This document shows positions 43,854 to 53,724 of a stretch of 64,000 nucleotides of DNA, in pieces. The position numbers were made by a program, and so were the translations under genes. The DNA lies in NCBI RefSeq assembly GCF_001513965.1, contig NZ_KQ948016.1, positions 480,382 to 544,381 on the forward strand, read 5' to 3'. Each line of letters begins with the position of its first letter. Position 1 is the first letter of the stretch. A model generated the notes under the pieces. It was not told the DNA's origin. It worked only from the letters and a program-made list of their open reading frames with translations, and did no database searches. The DNA is from Streptomyces cellostaticus (GTDB lineage: Bacteria > Actinomycetota > Actinomycetes > Streptomycetales > Streptomycetaceae).

Positions 43854-44342
43854 TCACAGGGAGCGGCCCATGAACACGTCGTCGGCGTACTTTCCCCGGA
43901 GCAGGAACTCCTCGGGCAGCACGCCCTCGACCACGAACCCCTCGGACTCGTAGAGCCGGCGGGCCGGGGTGTTGTGCCCGAGCACGCGCAGGGTGATGCG
44001 GCGCGCGCCGCGCGCCCGCGCCTGTTCGACGGCGGCCCGGATCAGCGCGCGGCCGACGCCCTTGCCGCGGGCGTCGTCGTGGACGGCGAGTCCCTGGATC
44101 TGCCGTACGTGCGCGTTCGCGGCGAGCGGGGTCGGGAAGCCGAGGAGGACGTAGCCGACGACGCGCCCGCCGAGCTCGGCGACCAGCGTGTCCTCGGGGG
44201 TGTGCCGGTCACCGAAGAAGGGGTCGTACGGCGGCTGCGGCTCGGGTACGACCGCGTGCAGCGTGGACCAGGTGGCCTTGTCGAGGAGGGTCAGCTCCTG
44301 GTCGTCCTCGGGCAGGGCGATGCGTATGTACGGCTCCGGCAT
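43854..44342 (-). CDS. GNAT-family N-acetyltransferase
   Basis: 162 aa. GNAT fold with the acetyl-CoA binding signature DDARGKGVGRALIRAAVEQAR and NTPARRLYESEGF. Transfers an acetyl group to an amine, substrate unknown. The ATG at 44342 starts MPEPYIRIALPED; a GTG three codons upstream is an alternative. Divergent from the epimerase gene. Confidence 0.87.
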   Translation of the reverse strand: MPEPYIRIALPEDDQELTLLDKATWSTLHAVVPEPQPPYDPFFGDRHTPEDTLVAELGGRVVGYVLLGFPTPLAANAHVRQIQGLAVHDDARGKGVGRALIRAAVEQARARGARRITLRVLGHNTPARRLYESEGFVVEGVLPEEFLLRGKYADDVFMGRSL

Positions 44343-44424
44343 GACGGCCACCCTATGACGGCGGATGACGCCGACCCACGGGAATTTACGCTGATCCTGC
44401 GGGCCGGAGGCGCATGCTGGGATC

Positions 44425-45318
44425 ATGGAACTTTCAAGAATCGCCGTGGCCGGAGCGTCCGGTCTGATCGGCAGCGCCCTGGTGCGGTCCCTGACCGCCG
44501 ACGGGCACGAGGTGGTGCGCCTGGTCCGCCGTGCGCCCCGGGACGGGAGCGAGGTCCGCTGGGACCCGGCGCGGCAGCAGGTGGACGCGGGCGGGCTGGC
44601 CGGCTGCGACGTGGTGGTCAACCTCGCGGGGGCGGGGATCGGCGACCGGCGCTGGACGCCGGAGTACAAGCGCCTGATCCGGGACAGCCGGGTGCTGGGC
44701 ACGGCGGCGCTGGCCGAGGCGGTGGCCTCGCTGGACACCCCGCCGCGGGTGTTCGTGAACGGCAGCGCGATGGGCATCTACGGCGACACCGGCGACCGGG
44801 CCGTGGACGAGGACGCGCCGCCGGGGGACGGTTTCCTGCCGTCTCTGTGCGTGGAGTGGGAGGAGGCGGCGGCGCCCGTGCAGGAGGCGGGCGTGCGGAC
44901 GGTGTTCCTGCGCACGGGACTGGTGGTCGCGCGCGGCGGCGGGGCCTGGGGGCGGCTGTTCCCGCTGTTCAGGGCGGGGCTCGGGGGGCGCATGGGCGAC
45001 GGGCGGCAGTACTGGTCGTACATCGCGCTGCACGACGAGGTCGCCGCGATCCGGCATCTCATCGACCACGACACGCTGTCCGGGCCGTTCAACCTGACCG
45101 CGCCGCAGCCGCTGACGAACCGTGAGGTCACCCGGGCGATGGGGCGGGTGCTGCACCGGCCGACGCTGTTCGCGGTGCCGGCTCCCGTGCTGCGGACGGT
45201 GCTGGGCGAGATGGCCGGGGAGGTGCTGGGCAGCCTGCGGGTGGTGCCGAAGCGGCTGCTGGAGTCGGGGTTCACCTTTGCGTTCCCGGGCATCGAGGAC
45301 GCGATCCGCGCTGCCTGA
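44425..45318 (+). CDS. TIGR01777-type NAD-dependent epimerase (SDR39U1/YfcH-like)
   Basis: 297 aa extended short-chain dehydrogenase. N-terminal dinucleotide site AVAGASGLIGSALV, central NLAGAGIGDRRW and YGDTGDRAVDE, and a DUF1731 C-terminus (PAPVLRTVLGEMAGEVL, KRLLESGFTFAFP). Substrate is unknown for the whole group. Its neighbour at 45512 encodes a flavin oxidoreductase in the same direction, 190 bases on. Confidence 0.9.
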   Translation: MELSRIAVAGASGLIGSALVRSLTADGHEVVRLVRRAPRDGSEVRWDPARQQVDAGGLAGCDVVVNLAGAGIGDRRWTPEYKRLIRDSRVLGTAALAEAVASLDTPPRVFVNGSAMGIYGDTGDRAVDEDAPPGDGFLPSLCVEWEEAAAPVQEAGVRTVFLRTGLVVARGGGAWGRLFPLFRAGLGGRMGDGRQYWSYIALHDEVAAIRHLIDHDTLSGPFNLTAPQPLTNREVTRAMGRVLHRPTLFAVPAPVLRTVLGEMAGEVLGSLRVVPKRLLESGFTFAFPGIEDAIRAA

Positions 45319-45511
45319 CCTGACTTCGGGAATCTCCTGAGACCTCCTGCGATCTCTTGTGACCGTATGCGACCGCCGTGCGACCGTGCCCTGTTGATGC
45401 GCGACTGTTCCTGACCGATCGCGGCCCTAACCTCGACCCGAACTCGGGTATTCCCGGAGCCAGTTGGGGGCATCACGTCTCCACCGGCCGCGCAACCACA
45501 GGAGGGGCCTC

Positions 45512-46876
45512 GTGCTTGAGCCCGCGTACCAGGTGGACGTCGTCATCGTGGGAGCCGGCATAGCCGGACTCTCGGCGGCCCATCGGCTCACCAGCGCAGG
45601 AGTAACGACCGCAGTCCTGGAGGCCGCCCCTTACGCGGGCGGCCGTATGTCGACCGAGAAGGTCGACGGCTTCCGGCTCGACCGCATCGGACAACTGCTG
45701 TCCACGTCCTATCCCGAACTCCGGCTCACCCCGGGGCTCGGCTCGCTCGCCCTGCGCCGCTTCGCGCCGGGCGTCCTGCTGCACCGCGACGGACGCACGC
45801 ACCGGGCGGGTGCACCGGCGGCCGGAGGGAGCGCAAGGGGCGCACTCCATGTGGTGCGCGCCCTGGCAAGCGCCCCCAGGGGTTCGGCGGCCACGCCGGG
45901 CCGGGCCGGTGCGCCGCTGGGCGGCGCGGTCGACCAGGCACGGCTCGGCACCGCCCTGGGCCGCATCGCCGCCACCCCCGTCGAACGCCTGCTGTCCCGG
46001 CCCGAACTGCCCGCCGCGCAGGCGCTCGCGGCCCGTGGGGTGCCCGCCCGGACGATCGACGGCTTCCTGCGTCCGCTGCTCGCCGCGCTGCTGTGCGACC
46101 CGGAGCTGACCACGTCCAGCCGGTGCGCCGACCTGGCGCTGCACTCCTTCGCGAGCGGGCGGCTGTGCGTGCCGGAGGGCGGCGCGGAGGTGCTGCCGGA
46201 GCAGCTGGCCCGCGCGCTGCCGGCCGGCACCGTGCACACCGGGGTGCGGGTCACCTCCGTGTCCACGACCTCGGTGACCACGGCCGAGCACGGTGAGATC
46301 CGCTGCCGTGCGGTGCTGCTGGCGACCGACGCGCGGGCCGCGGCCGAACTGCTGCCGGGCCTCAGGGTGCCGGACTTCCACCCGGTGACGGTCGTCCACC
46401 ACACCACGGACGACCCGACGGCGGTCTTCGCGACGGGCACGTCACTGCTGCTGGACGCCGACCGCGGTGGGCCGGTCGCACACACGGCGGTGCTCAGCAC
46501 CGTGGACCCGAGCCGCGCGCCGGCCGGCCGGGTCCTGATCTCCTCGACGGTCCTGGGCACCCCGCCCGACGGAATCGACACCGCCGTCCGCATCCACCTC
46601 TCCCGGCTCTACGGCACCTCGACGCGCCGCTGGGAGACGCTGGCGGTGCATCACACACCGGAAGCGGTACCGGCGATGCGCCCACCGCACGATCTGCGCC
46701 GCCCGGTACGCCTGCTGGCGGGCCTGTACGTCTGCGGCGACCACCGCGACACCAGCACGGTCCAGGGAGCCCTGCACTCGGCCCACCGCGCCACCACGGC
46801 GATCCTGTCCGACCTGGGCGCAGCAGGCTCGGTGAACAGGGCGGACCCGGCCCCGACGATGCCGCGCGCCGCGTAG
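45512..46876 (+). CDS. FAD-dependent amine oxidase/desaturase-like oxidoreductase
   Basis: 454 aa. FAD-binding VDVVIVGAGIAGLSAAHRL at the N-terminus and the second part RMSTEKVDGFRLDRIGQLLS; C-terminal flavin motif YVCGDHRDTSTVQGALHSAHR. Resembles protoporphyrinogen oxidase and phytoene desaturase-type proteins; the substrate is not known. An Ala/Gly-rich insertion occurs at about 110-150. GTG at 45512 with GGAGG seven bases upstream decides the start. Confidence 0.9.
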   Translation: MLEPAYQVDVVIVGAGIAGLSAAHRLTSAGVTTAVLEAAPYAGGRMSTEKVDGFRLDRIGQLLSTSYPELRLTPGLGSLALRRFAPGVLLHRDGRTHRAGAPAAGGSARGALHVVRALASAPRGSAATPGRAGAPLGGAVDQARLGTALGRIAATPVERLLSRPELPAAQALAARGVPARTIDGFLRPLLAALLCDPELTTSSRCADLALHSFASGRLCVPEGGAEVLPEQLARALPAGTVHTGVRVTSVSTTSVTTAEHGEIRCRAVLLATDARAAAELLPGLRVPDFHPVTVVHHTTDDPTAVFATGTSLLLDADRGGPVAHTAVLSTVDPSRAPAGRVLISSTVLGTPPDGIDTAVRIHLSRLYGTSTRRWETLAVHHTPEAVPAMRPPHDLRRPVRLLAGLYVCGDHRDTSTVQGALHSAHRATTAILSDLGAAGSVNRADPAPTMPRAA

Positions 46877-46892
46877 ACCGACGGGCCCCCGC

Positions 46893-48356
46893 TCAGCCCA
46901 GTGCCGCAACCTTGTCCCGGTACCCCCTCACCGGTGCCGCGTCCTTGTACGGCTCCAGACGCCGTTCGAAGTCCTTGACGTACTCGATCGCGCGAGCGGA
47001 CCGCATCTCCGCCGCCTGGCCGGCGGCCTCCGCGGCCAGCGTGCAGGCCTGGTCGAGTTCGCCGAGGCCGAGCCGGGCGGTGGCGAGGACGACCCGGCAG
47101 AAGAGGCGGCTGCGGGCGTAGGAGGGGGCGCGGAGCTGGAGGGAGCGTTCCGCGTGCTGTGCGGCGGCCCGGAACTGCTGCAGGTCACGGTGGCAGTGCC
47201 CGAACTCGTCGGCGAGCTGCGCCTCGTCGAAGAACCGGGCCCAGTACGGCACCTCGTCCCCGGGCCGGGCCGCCTCCAGGGCGCGCTCGGCCCGCACCAG
47301 CGCCCCGGTGCACGCCCTCACCTCCCCGAGCACCCCGTGCGCGCGGGCCTCGGAGGCGTGCAGCAGCGCCTGCACGACCGGCGGCGCGCCGGTGCCCACC
47401 CCCTGCTGCGCCACCCGGGCCAGCTGCACCGCCTCCCTGCCGTGCCCGAGGTAGACGGCCTGACGGCTCATGGTGACCAGCACGTAGGAGCCGTAGGCCC
47501 GGTCCCCGGCCGCCTGGGCGAGCCGCAGGGCCTGCACGAAGTACCGCTGGGCGAGTCCGTGCGCGGCGATGTCGTACGAGGTCCAGCCCGCGAGCCGGGT
47601 GAGGTCGGAGGCCGCCGCGAACAGCCGGCGGCCGGTCTGCTCGTCGTAGACGCCGCGCAGCATCGGCTCGCACTCGTGCTCCAGATAGCGCACCAGGGCC
47701 TGCCGTGCGTGGCCGCCGCCGTACGCGTCGTCGAGGGTGCGGAACAGCTCGCCGACCGAGCGCAGCGCGGCGATGTCGCCGCCGGTGACCTTGTGGCCGG
47801 GGGCGCGGGCGGCGTGTCCGCGGGGCCGGTGCGGAGCCGGTACGGCTTCCGGCCGGTCCTTGAGGGCGGGGCGGCCCTGGGCGGGCACCCGGGCCACCGG
47901 CTCACGGGCCACCCGGTCGTCGGCCTTGCCGATCAGCCAGTCCCGGCTGGGCACGACGAGCCCCGCCGGAGTGAAGGCGATCTTGCGCAGCTCGGCGTGG
48001 CTGCCGGAGTCCTTGCGCCACAGCCCGCTGACGATGTCGACGGCCTCCTCCGGGGTGGCCGCGAACTCCAGGCCGGCGTACACCGGGGCGCAGGCGTCCA
48101 GGCCGAGATCCTGGGCCGTGAGGCGGCGCCCGAGCCGGCGGGTGAAGACCTCGGCGATCAGCGCGGGCGTCGTACCGCGGGGCTGCTGGCCGCGCAGCCA
48201 CCGGGTGACCGATGTCTTGTCGTATCTGAGGTCCAGCCCGTGCTCCAGACCGAGCTGGTCGACGCGACGGGCCAGACCCGCGTTGGAGAACCCCGCCTCT
48301 GCGATGAGCGCGGCGAGCTGGCGGTTGGGGGTGCGCTGCGCGGGTCGGTCCGTCAT
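46893..48356 (-). CDS. TPR-type transcriptional regulator
   Basis: 487 aa. N-terminal helix-turn-helix-like region (about 8-70, NRQLAALIAEAGFSNAGLARRVDQLG...KTSVTRWLRGQQP), a variable basic linker (175-215), and helical repeats from about 220 to the end that look like degenerate TPRs. The design is that of Streptomyces NsdA-like pleiotropic regulators, which repress development and antibiotic synthesis, but no direct equivalence is claimed. ATG at 48356 with AGGAG about 12 bases away. Divergent from lipB. Confidence 0.85.
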   Translation of the reverse strand: MTDRPAQRTPNRQLAALIAEAGFSNAGLARRVDQLGLEHGLDLRYDKTSVTRWLRGQQPRGTTPALIAEVFTRRLGRRLTAQDLGLDACAPVYAGLEFAATPEEAVDIVSGLWRKDSGSHAELRKIAFTPAGLVVPSRDWLIGKADDRVAREPVARVPAQGRPALKDRPEAVPAPHRPRGHAARAPGHKVTGGDIAALRSVGELFRTLDDAYGGGHARQALVRYLEHECEPMLRGVYDEQTGRRLFAAASDLTRLAGWTSYDIAAHGLAQRYFVQALRLAQAAGDRAYGSYVLVTMSRQAVYLGHGREAVQLARVAQQGVGTGAPPVVQALLHASEARAHGVLGEVRACTGALVRAERALEAARPGDEVPYWARFFDEAQLADEFGHCHRDLQQFRAAAQHAERSLQLRAPSYARSRLFCRVVLATARLGLGELDQACTLAAEAAGQAAEMRSARAIEYVKDFERRLEPYKDAAPVRGYRDKVAALG

Positions 48357-48596
48357 CTGTGGTGCGGTCTCCTGCCTTCCGGGCTTCTGAAGTGCCGGGA
48401 TTGCCTGTGAGCAGCCCTTATGGCCTATTGGACGGCGCGAATGTAGCGGAGAGTGAGCAGGTGATCGCACGGTTCGCCATGTATTCATCCGATCGTGTGA
48501 GGATTGCCCGCAAGGCTGACGTACGCCGGTCGGACGTACAGTGGCGTGGGCGCGTTACAGGCCTGACACACCGGTTCGCTGAGGGAGGCGCTTGCC

Positions 48597-49394
48597 GTGA
48601 GTGAGTTGCGGTTCGTCCGCATGGGGTTCGGTGCGGATGCCGTCGATTACCAGGAGGCGTGGGACGAGCAGCGCCGGGTGCACACGGCCCGGTTCGCCGA
48701 CGAGGTTCCCGACACCGTGATCCTCCTGGAACACCCCCCGGTGTACACGGCGGGCCGCCGCACCGAGGACAGCGAGCGCCCGCTGGACGGCACCCCGGTC
48801 ATCGACGTGGACCGCGGCGGCAAGATCACCTGGCACGGCCCCGGCCAGCTGGTCGGCTACCCGATCCAGAAGCTGCCCCGCCCGGTGGACGTCGTCGCCC
48901 ATGTGCGCCGCCTCGAAGAGGCGCTCATCCGCACCTGTGCCGAGTTCGGCCTGGAGACCACCCGGGTCGAGGGCCGCAGCGGCGTGTGGGTGCTCGGCGA
49001 CCCGGTCGAGCAGCGGCCTGCGCTCGGCGGGCTCTCCCTCGACTTCGACCCGCGCCTCACCGACGAGGAGTTCGACCCCCGCCTCGACGGCCCGGAGTAC
49101 GCGCCCTCCAACGCCGGCCAGCGCCGCGAGGACCGCAAGATCGCCGCGATCGGCATCCGGGTCGCCAAGGGCGTCACGATGCACGGCTTCGCCCTCAACG
49201 TGAACCCCGACAACAAGTGGTTCGACCGGATCATCCCGTGCGGCATCCGGGACGCGGGGGTGGCCTCCCTGGCCAACGAGCTCGGCCGGGACATCACCAT
49301 CGAGGACGTCCTGCCGGTGGCGGAGCGCCACCTGAAGGACATCCTGGAGAACGCGGAACTGAAGCCCCGCGTGATCGAAAAGGCCACGGCCTGA
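48597..49394 (+). CDS. lipB: Octanoyl-ACP:protein octanoyltransferase
   Basis: 265 aa. Moves octanoate from acyl carrier protein to lipoyl domains. Motifs: [51 protein letters not shown] and the catalytic-Cys region [14 protein letters not shown] at 48597 follows GAGGGAGG. Upstream, GACGTAC occurs twice 15 bp apart (48518-48524, 48533-48539), a possible regulator site. Its products feed LipA and the E2 at 31.3 kb. Confidence 0.95.
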   Translation: MSELRFVRMGFGADAVDYQEAWDEQRRVHTARFADEVPDTVILLEHPPVYTAGRRTEDSERPLDGTPVIDVDRGGKITWHGPGQLVGYPIQKLPRPVDVVAHVRRLEEALIRTCAEFGLETTRVEGRSGVWVLGDPVEQRPALGGLSLDFDPRLTDEEFDPRLDGPEYAPSNAGQRREDRKIAAIGIRVAKGVTMHGFALNVNPDNKWFDRIIPCGIRDAGVASLANELGRDITIEDVLPVAERHLKDILENAELKPRVIEKATA

Positions 49395-49453
49395 TCAGGG
49401 AATGCGCCCTGCGGCCGCGAGGTTGGCCTCACCGGTAGGGCTCAGTTAACACG

Positions 49454-49473
49454 GGCGTACCCTGGTGTACGCC
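49454..49473 (+). promoter_or_regulatory. Inverted repeat before lipA
   Basis: GGCGTAC-CCTGGT-GTACGCC, a perfect 7-bp arm dyad ending 27 bases before the lipA start. It may be an operator or leader hairpin. GTACGCC also occurs upstream of lipB (48521-48527). Confidence 0.45.
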
Positions 49474-49500
49474 GAAGAATCGAAGCTACAGGGAGCCGCT

Positions 49501-50466
49501 GTGTCCGCAGTCACGCCCGACGGACGCAAGATGCTGCGCCTGGAGGTCCGCAACAGCCAGACCCCCATCGAGCGCAAGCCCGAGTGGATCAAGACCCGGG
49601 CGAAAATGGGTCCCGAGTACACGAAGATGCAGAACCTCGTGAAGAGCGAGGGCCTGCACACGGTCTGCCAGGAAGCCGGCTGCCCGAACATCTACGAGTG
49701 CTGGGAGGACCGCGAGGCGACCTTCCTCATCGGCGGCGACCAGTGCACCCGGCGCTGCGACTTCTGCCAGATCGACACCGGCAAGCCCGAGGCCCTGGAC
49801 CGCGACGAGCCGCGCCGCGTGGGCGAGTCCGTCGTCACCATGGACCTGAACTACGCCACCATCACCGGCGTCGCCCGCGACGACCTGGAGGACGGCGGCG
49901 CCTGGCTGTACGCCGAGACCGTGCGCCAGATCCACCGGCAGACCGCCGAGCGCGAGGGCGGCCGTACGAAGGTGGAGCTGCTGGCCCCCGACTTCAACGC
50001 GGTCCCCGAGCAGCTGGCCGAGGTCTTCTCCGCCCGCCCCGAGGTCTTCGCGCACAACGTCGAGACCGTGCCCCGGATCTTCAAGCGGATCCGCCCCGGC
50101 TTCCGCTACGAGCGCTCGCTGAAGGTCATCACCGAGGCCCGCGACTACGGCCTGGTCACCAAGTCCAACCTGATCCTCGGCATGGGCGAGACCCGCGAGG
50201 AGGTCAGCGAGGCGCTCAAGCAGCTGCACGACGCCGGCTGCGAGCTGGTCACCATCACCCAGTACCTGCGCCCCTCCGTGCGCCACCACCCGGTGGAGCG
50301 CTGGGTCAAGCCGCAGGAGTTCGTGGAGCTGAAGGAGGAGGCCGAGCAGATCGGCTTCTCCGGTGTGATGTCCGGCCCGCTCGTGCGGTCCTCCTACCGC
50401 GCCGGGCGCCTGTACCAGATGGCGATCGAGAAGCGCGGTTCGTACATCGCGACCCAGGCTGTGTGA
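49501..50466 (+). CDS. lipA: Lipoyl synthase
   Basis: 321 aa radical SAM enzyme inserting two sulfurs into the octanoyl chain of lipoyl domains. Both [4Fe-4S] motifs are visible: [12 protein letters not shown] (auxiliary cluster, sacrificed as sulfur source) and CTRRCDFC (SAM cluster). The GTG at 49501 with GGGAG five bases upstream is preferred over an earlier in-frame GTG. It follows lipB by 106 bases. Confidence 0.96.
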   Translation: MSAVTPDGRKMLRLEVRNSQTPIERKPEWIKTRAKMGPEYTKMQNLVKSEGLHTVCQEAGCPNIYECWEDREATFLIGGDQCTRRCDFCQIDTGKPEALDRDEPRRVGESVVTMDLNYATITGVARDDLEDGGAWLYAETVRQIHRQTAEREGGRTKVELLAPDFNAVPEQLAEVFSARPEVFAHNVETVPRIFKRIRPGFRYERSLKVITEARDYGLVTKSNLILGMGETREEVSEALKQLHDAGCELVTITQYLRPSVRHHPVERWVKPQEFVELKEEAEQIGFSGVMSGPLVRSSYRAGRLYQMAIEKRGSYIATQAV

Positions 50467-50683
50467 ATTCGCGCACAAGCAATTACTGGCCAGTAATGGC
50501 CGAGTCGACGCGGTCCTGACCGTCCTCGCTGATGAGGGCAGCCATCAGGGCCGCGTCAGCGTTTCGGCGCTCTGTATCAAAGCTTCATTGGTGTTTGACC
50601 GGTCGGACACGCCCTGGTAACACCAATCAGTGACTCTGGTATCACGCCCCGTACACCACCCGATCCGAGGGGGGACCTCGATC

Positions 50684-50881
50684 ATGCAGGCCGCGCCCGT
50701 TCGCGCCACCGCCATCCCGACCTTCACCGACGCGCTCCGCGCCGTCGAGTCCCTGCTGATGAGCGGCGGACAGCGCACCGCCCGCCGCAACGCCTGGACC
50801 TCCGTGCTGGAGGACCGCCGCCGCGCCAAGGACCGGGTCGAGGCACAGCGCGTCCTGGAGCAGGCCGCCACCCGTTCCTGA
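50684..50881 (+). CDS. Small basic protein of unknown function
   Basis: 65 aa, start MQAAPVRATAIPTFTDALRAVESLL; the second half is a charged helix (RRNAWTSVLEDRRRAKDRVEAQRVLEQ). No membrane segment. GAGGGGGG lies upstream of the ATG. Small genes at this place between lipA and the DUF4191 gene are recalled from other Streptomyces. Function unknown. Confidence 0.7.
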   Translation: MQAAPVRATAIPTFTDALRAVESLLMSGGQRTARRNAWTSVLEDRRRAKDRVEAQRVLEQAATRS

Positions 50882-50943
50882 CCCCCCTCCCCCGGCGGGC
50901 ACTGCCGTCGTGGGCACTCCCGGGGCCACGTAGACTTCGTGGC

Positions 50944-51648
50944 ATGGCGAGGAAGGAAACCGCGGCGGACGCCGCGAACGCAGGGCGACTGAAGCAGATC
51001 GCCCTCACGTACAAGATGACCCGGAAGGCCGACAAGACGATCGGTCTTGTCCTCGGGGCCGTCGGCATCGGCACCCTCGGTGTGTTCCTCGCGATCGGCT
51101 TCCTGATCGGCCACCCGGTCTATCTCGGCATCCTGGGCCTGCTGCTGGGCGTTCTCGCGACGGCGATCGTGTTCGGGCGCCGGGCCGAGCGGGCCGCCTT
51201 CGGGCAGATGGAGGGCCAGCCGGGCGCCGCAGCGGCCGTACTGGACAACATCGGCCGGGGCTGGACGACGACCCCCGCGGTGGCGATGAACCGCAGCCAG
51301 GACGTGGTGCACCGGGCCGTCGGCAAGGCCGGCATCGTGCTGGTCGCCGAGGGCAACCCGAACCGGGTGAAGACCCTGCTGGCCGCCGAGAAGAAGAAGA
51401 TGAACCGCATCGTGGCGGACGTGCCGGTGCACGACGTGATCGTGGGCACGGGCGAGGGCCAGGTCGAGCTGAAGAAGCTGCGCACGACCATGCTCAAGCT
51501 CCCGCGCGTGCTCACCGGCCCCCAGGTGACCACCACCAACGACCGGCTGCGCGCCATGGGCGACCTGATGAGCAACATGCCGCTGCCGAAGGGTCCGATT
51601 CCCGGACGTGGCCCTGGCGGTCGCTCCCCCCGGATGCCGCGAGGATGA
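50944..51648 (+). CDS. DUF4191 membrane protein with 3' end replaced by element integration
   Basis: 234 aa. Two adjacent membrane helices (about 37-78) and a cytosolic C-terminal domain, the standard DUF4191 layout; function unknown. The last 16 residues (IPGRGPGGRSPRMPRG) are encoded by the mobile element beyond the attL core. The native 3' end survives at 56481-56526 and would restore the ending MPKGMRMPKGGPKAR and a 233-aa protein. The insertion therefore exchanges the tail but keeps the length and supplies a stop codon, so the host protein may stay functional. Confidence 0.9.
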   Translation: MARKETAADAANAGRLKQIALTYKMTRKADKTIGLVLGAVGIGTLGVFLAIGFLIGHPVYLGILGLLLGVLATAIVFGRRAERAAFGQMEGQPGAAAAVLDNIGRGWTTTPAVAMNRSQDVVHRAVGKAGIVLVAEGNPNRVKTLLAAEKKKMNRIVADVPVHDVIVGTGEGQVELKKLRTTMLKLPRVLTGPQVTTTNDRLRAMGDLMSNMPLPKGPIPGRGPGGRSPRMPRG

Positions 51649-53635
51649 CACCCGGCCTCACCTCCCCGCTCATCTCCATGGGCGGCAGGGGGTGAGGATC
51701 AACGGGAGGGGTACCTTCGTAGCCCTCCAGGGCCTCCATGAGTCCTTCCCAGAGGCCTGACGCAGTCCAGCGCCGCCAGTGCCCGCGCAGGCCCGTAGAG
51801 CCGTACTTCGCCTCGAGTTCGGGCCAGCGGGCACCGGTCCGCGCCTTCTCCAAGAACGCTTCCAACACGACGCGCGGCGCGAGCCCGCCCTTCTGGCGCG
51901 GGGTGGGACCTCCGCCTGGGAAGCGAACCGTTCCCATGACCCGATCCCAGGCCGCGTCTGTGAGATCGGGGACCATGCGTTCGTTCTTCCGGAACCACTC
52001 CGCCACCGAGCAGACCAGCCCCTTGCGCATCGGCGGAGGAGGACCGGTCACCTTGATACGGATGTTGAGGAGTTCCATGAACTCCTGCTGTTGTTCGCCG
52101 GACAGCTCCTCCAGGCGGTGGTGTGCCATCTCCGCGAGAGCCTGAAGGTTCTTCGCGCGCTCCTCCCCCATGGCCACCTCAACCTGCCAAGCGGCAACCT
52201 CTCCCCGCGTCTTCTCCAGTTGTGCCAGTTCCTCCAGCAAGGGCTTCACGGCCCGCTCAACGGCGGCTTCGGCTTCCTCCGGAGTGCGCCCCTTGCGCAG
52301 TTCCCGTTTGGTCACCACGACAGTCGTGACGTCGATCGTGTCGTTCTGCTCCGCGATGTGCTGATCCAGTTCGGCGAGCCTCGACGTCAGGTCGACGTTC
52401 TGCCCGACCGTCGTTCCCACCCACTCCTCAGCCATGGCCCGGAGGCGCTCGGCATCGCCGAGAAGTTCACAGACTTCCATCCATGCCCACTTCTCCACGC
52501 CGCCTGCGTTGATCTGGGAGCAGGAGCAGGTGGGCGCGCCGGGGTAGGCCTCGGCTTTGCCCGTGCAGCGATAGTGCCGAGTTGTCGCCTCAGCGCGAGT
52601 GGCTCCCACATAGTGCTTGCCACAAGGGCTCATGATCCGGCCCGAAAGCGTGTATACCCGCCTGGGACCCGCAGCGGCACGAGCAAGTTTGGCAGTCGCT
52701 CGCCGGAGCTCGGCGACCTCTTCCGGAGTGAAGACGGGGTCCAGGTCGATGACGATGGACTCGCCCCACACCGGACGGCCGTCCGGTCCCAGCTCGGCGT
52801 TCTTGGGGCTCCTGAAGACGAACCGGGCGTTGAGCAGATCCTCATCCATCAACCGCGAGCGGATATTAGCTCTACTCCAAGGCTTACCGGACCGGGTCAA
52901 CAGCCCTTCGGCGTTGAGGCTCAGCGCCACCGTTTCCCAGCGCCCTCGGAACCTGACCGCGAATTCCCGCGCCCTGCGAAGCACCACAGCTTCATGGAGA
53001 TTCACGCACGGAAACGACCGAGAGCAGCATTCCCCTCCGTCGCATAAATCGATAACGAGCCTCTGCTCACCCTTCTTCCCTTTGTTGGCGATCCGATATC
53101 CATAGCGAGCCTGCCCGCCAGGAAATCCGCCCTCTTCCGCCTTTTCTTGAATTCCCCCCTGTGTACGGCTACGAATATTCTCACGCTCATCCTCCGCATA
53201 ATCTGCATCTTTGCGCATCTTCGAGCGTCCGGAGGCTGTGGAATTGTCGTAGTCGTCCTTGACGACAGCAACGAAGATCCCGAGTTCTTCGAGGTCCCAG
53301 ACCCAGCGCCAGAATGCCCGGCCTGTACGACCGATGGCCCGGCCTTCGTTCACTACCACCATGTCGAAGGGGCGAGGATCACGGTGGGCATCCCCCATGA
53401 GCCGCTTGAGGTCGCCCCGCTGGTGCGCCTCGAGGCTGCCGCTCACGCCTTCGTCGGTGTAGGTGCCGACATGAGCCCACCCCTTGCGCTCGATGTAGCG
53501 CGCGGTCTTCTTTGACGTGTAGGCGACGCCGTAGCCCTTGGCCTGGTCTTCGGTCGAAACCCTCAGGTAATCAACCGCTCGAAGCGTGGTCGCCCCTGCT
53601 GCTCCATCGACTAACGATGTGAGAGCCTTACCCAT
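51512..53635 (-). CDS. Large serine recombinase (integrase)
   Basis: 707 aa in the integrated state. Resolvase domain with catalytic S27 in YLRVSTEDQ, then EGVSG and the helix E region; recombinase domain about 170-290; zinc ribbon with Cys residues at SPCGKHY, RCTGK and TCSCSQ (about 340-380); a coiled-coil segment follows (about 415-490). GGAGGG precedes the ATG. Residues 686-707 are encoded by host DNA, antisense to the DUF4191 gene; in the excised circle the frame would instead end FSKVAFAFTLRV (697 aa). The orphan native end remains at 56423-56461. Confidence 0.93.
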   Translation of the reverse strand: MGKALTSLVDGAAGATTLRAVDYLRVSTEDQAKGYGVAYTSKKTARYIERKGWAHVGTYTDEGVSGSLEAHQRGDLKRLMGDAHRDPRPFDMVVVNEGRAIGRTGRAFWRWVWDLEELGIFVAVVKDDYDNSTASGRSKMRKDADYAEDERENIRSRTQGGIQEKAEEGGFPGGQARYGYRIANKGKKGEQRLVIDLCDGGECCSRSFPCVNLHEAVVLRRAREFAVRFRGRWETVALSLNAEGLLTRSGKPWSRANIRSRLMDEDLLNARFVFRSPKNAELGPDGRPVWGESIVIDLDPVFTPEEVAELRRATAKLARAAAGPRRVYTLSGRIMSPCGKHYVGATRAEATTRHYRCTGKAEAYPGAPTCSCSQINAGGVEKWAWMEVCELLGDAERLRAMAEEWVGTTVGQNVDLTSRLAELDQHIAEQNDTIDVTTVVVTKRELRKGRTPEEAEAAVERAVKPLLEELAQLEKTRGEVAAWQVEVAMGEERAKNLQALAEMAHHRLEELSGEQQQEFMELLNIRIKVTGPPPPMRKGLVCSVAEWFRKNERMVPDLTDAAWDRVMGTVRFPGGGPTPRQKGGLAPRVVLEAFLEKARTGARWPELEAKYGSTGLRGHWRRWTASGLWEGLMEALEGYEGTPPVDPHPLPPMEMSGEVRPGVILAASGGSDRQGHVRESDPSAAACCSSGRPWRAAGRWWWSPGGR
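51581..51599. other. attL core
   Basis: CGCTGCCGAAGGGTCCGAT, identical to the core at 56462. Left of it is host DUF4191 sequence, right of it element sequence. It also lies within the integrase frame on the other strand. Confidence 0.9.
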
Positions 53636-53724
53636 GTCAGTCCCTCCAGACTGGCCAGACCCCGGAGCGCGCCAACGCTGCCGGGGTCACCCATGTGGTC
53701 AGTCAACTGTATGTGATGATCGCG

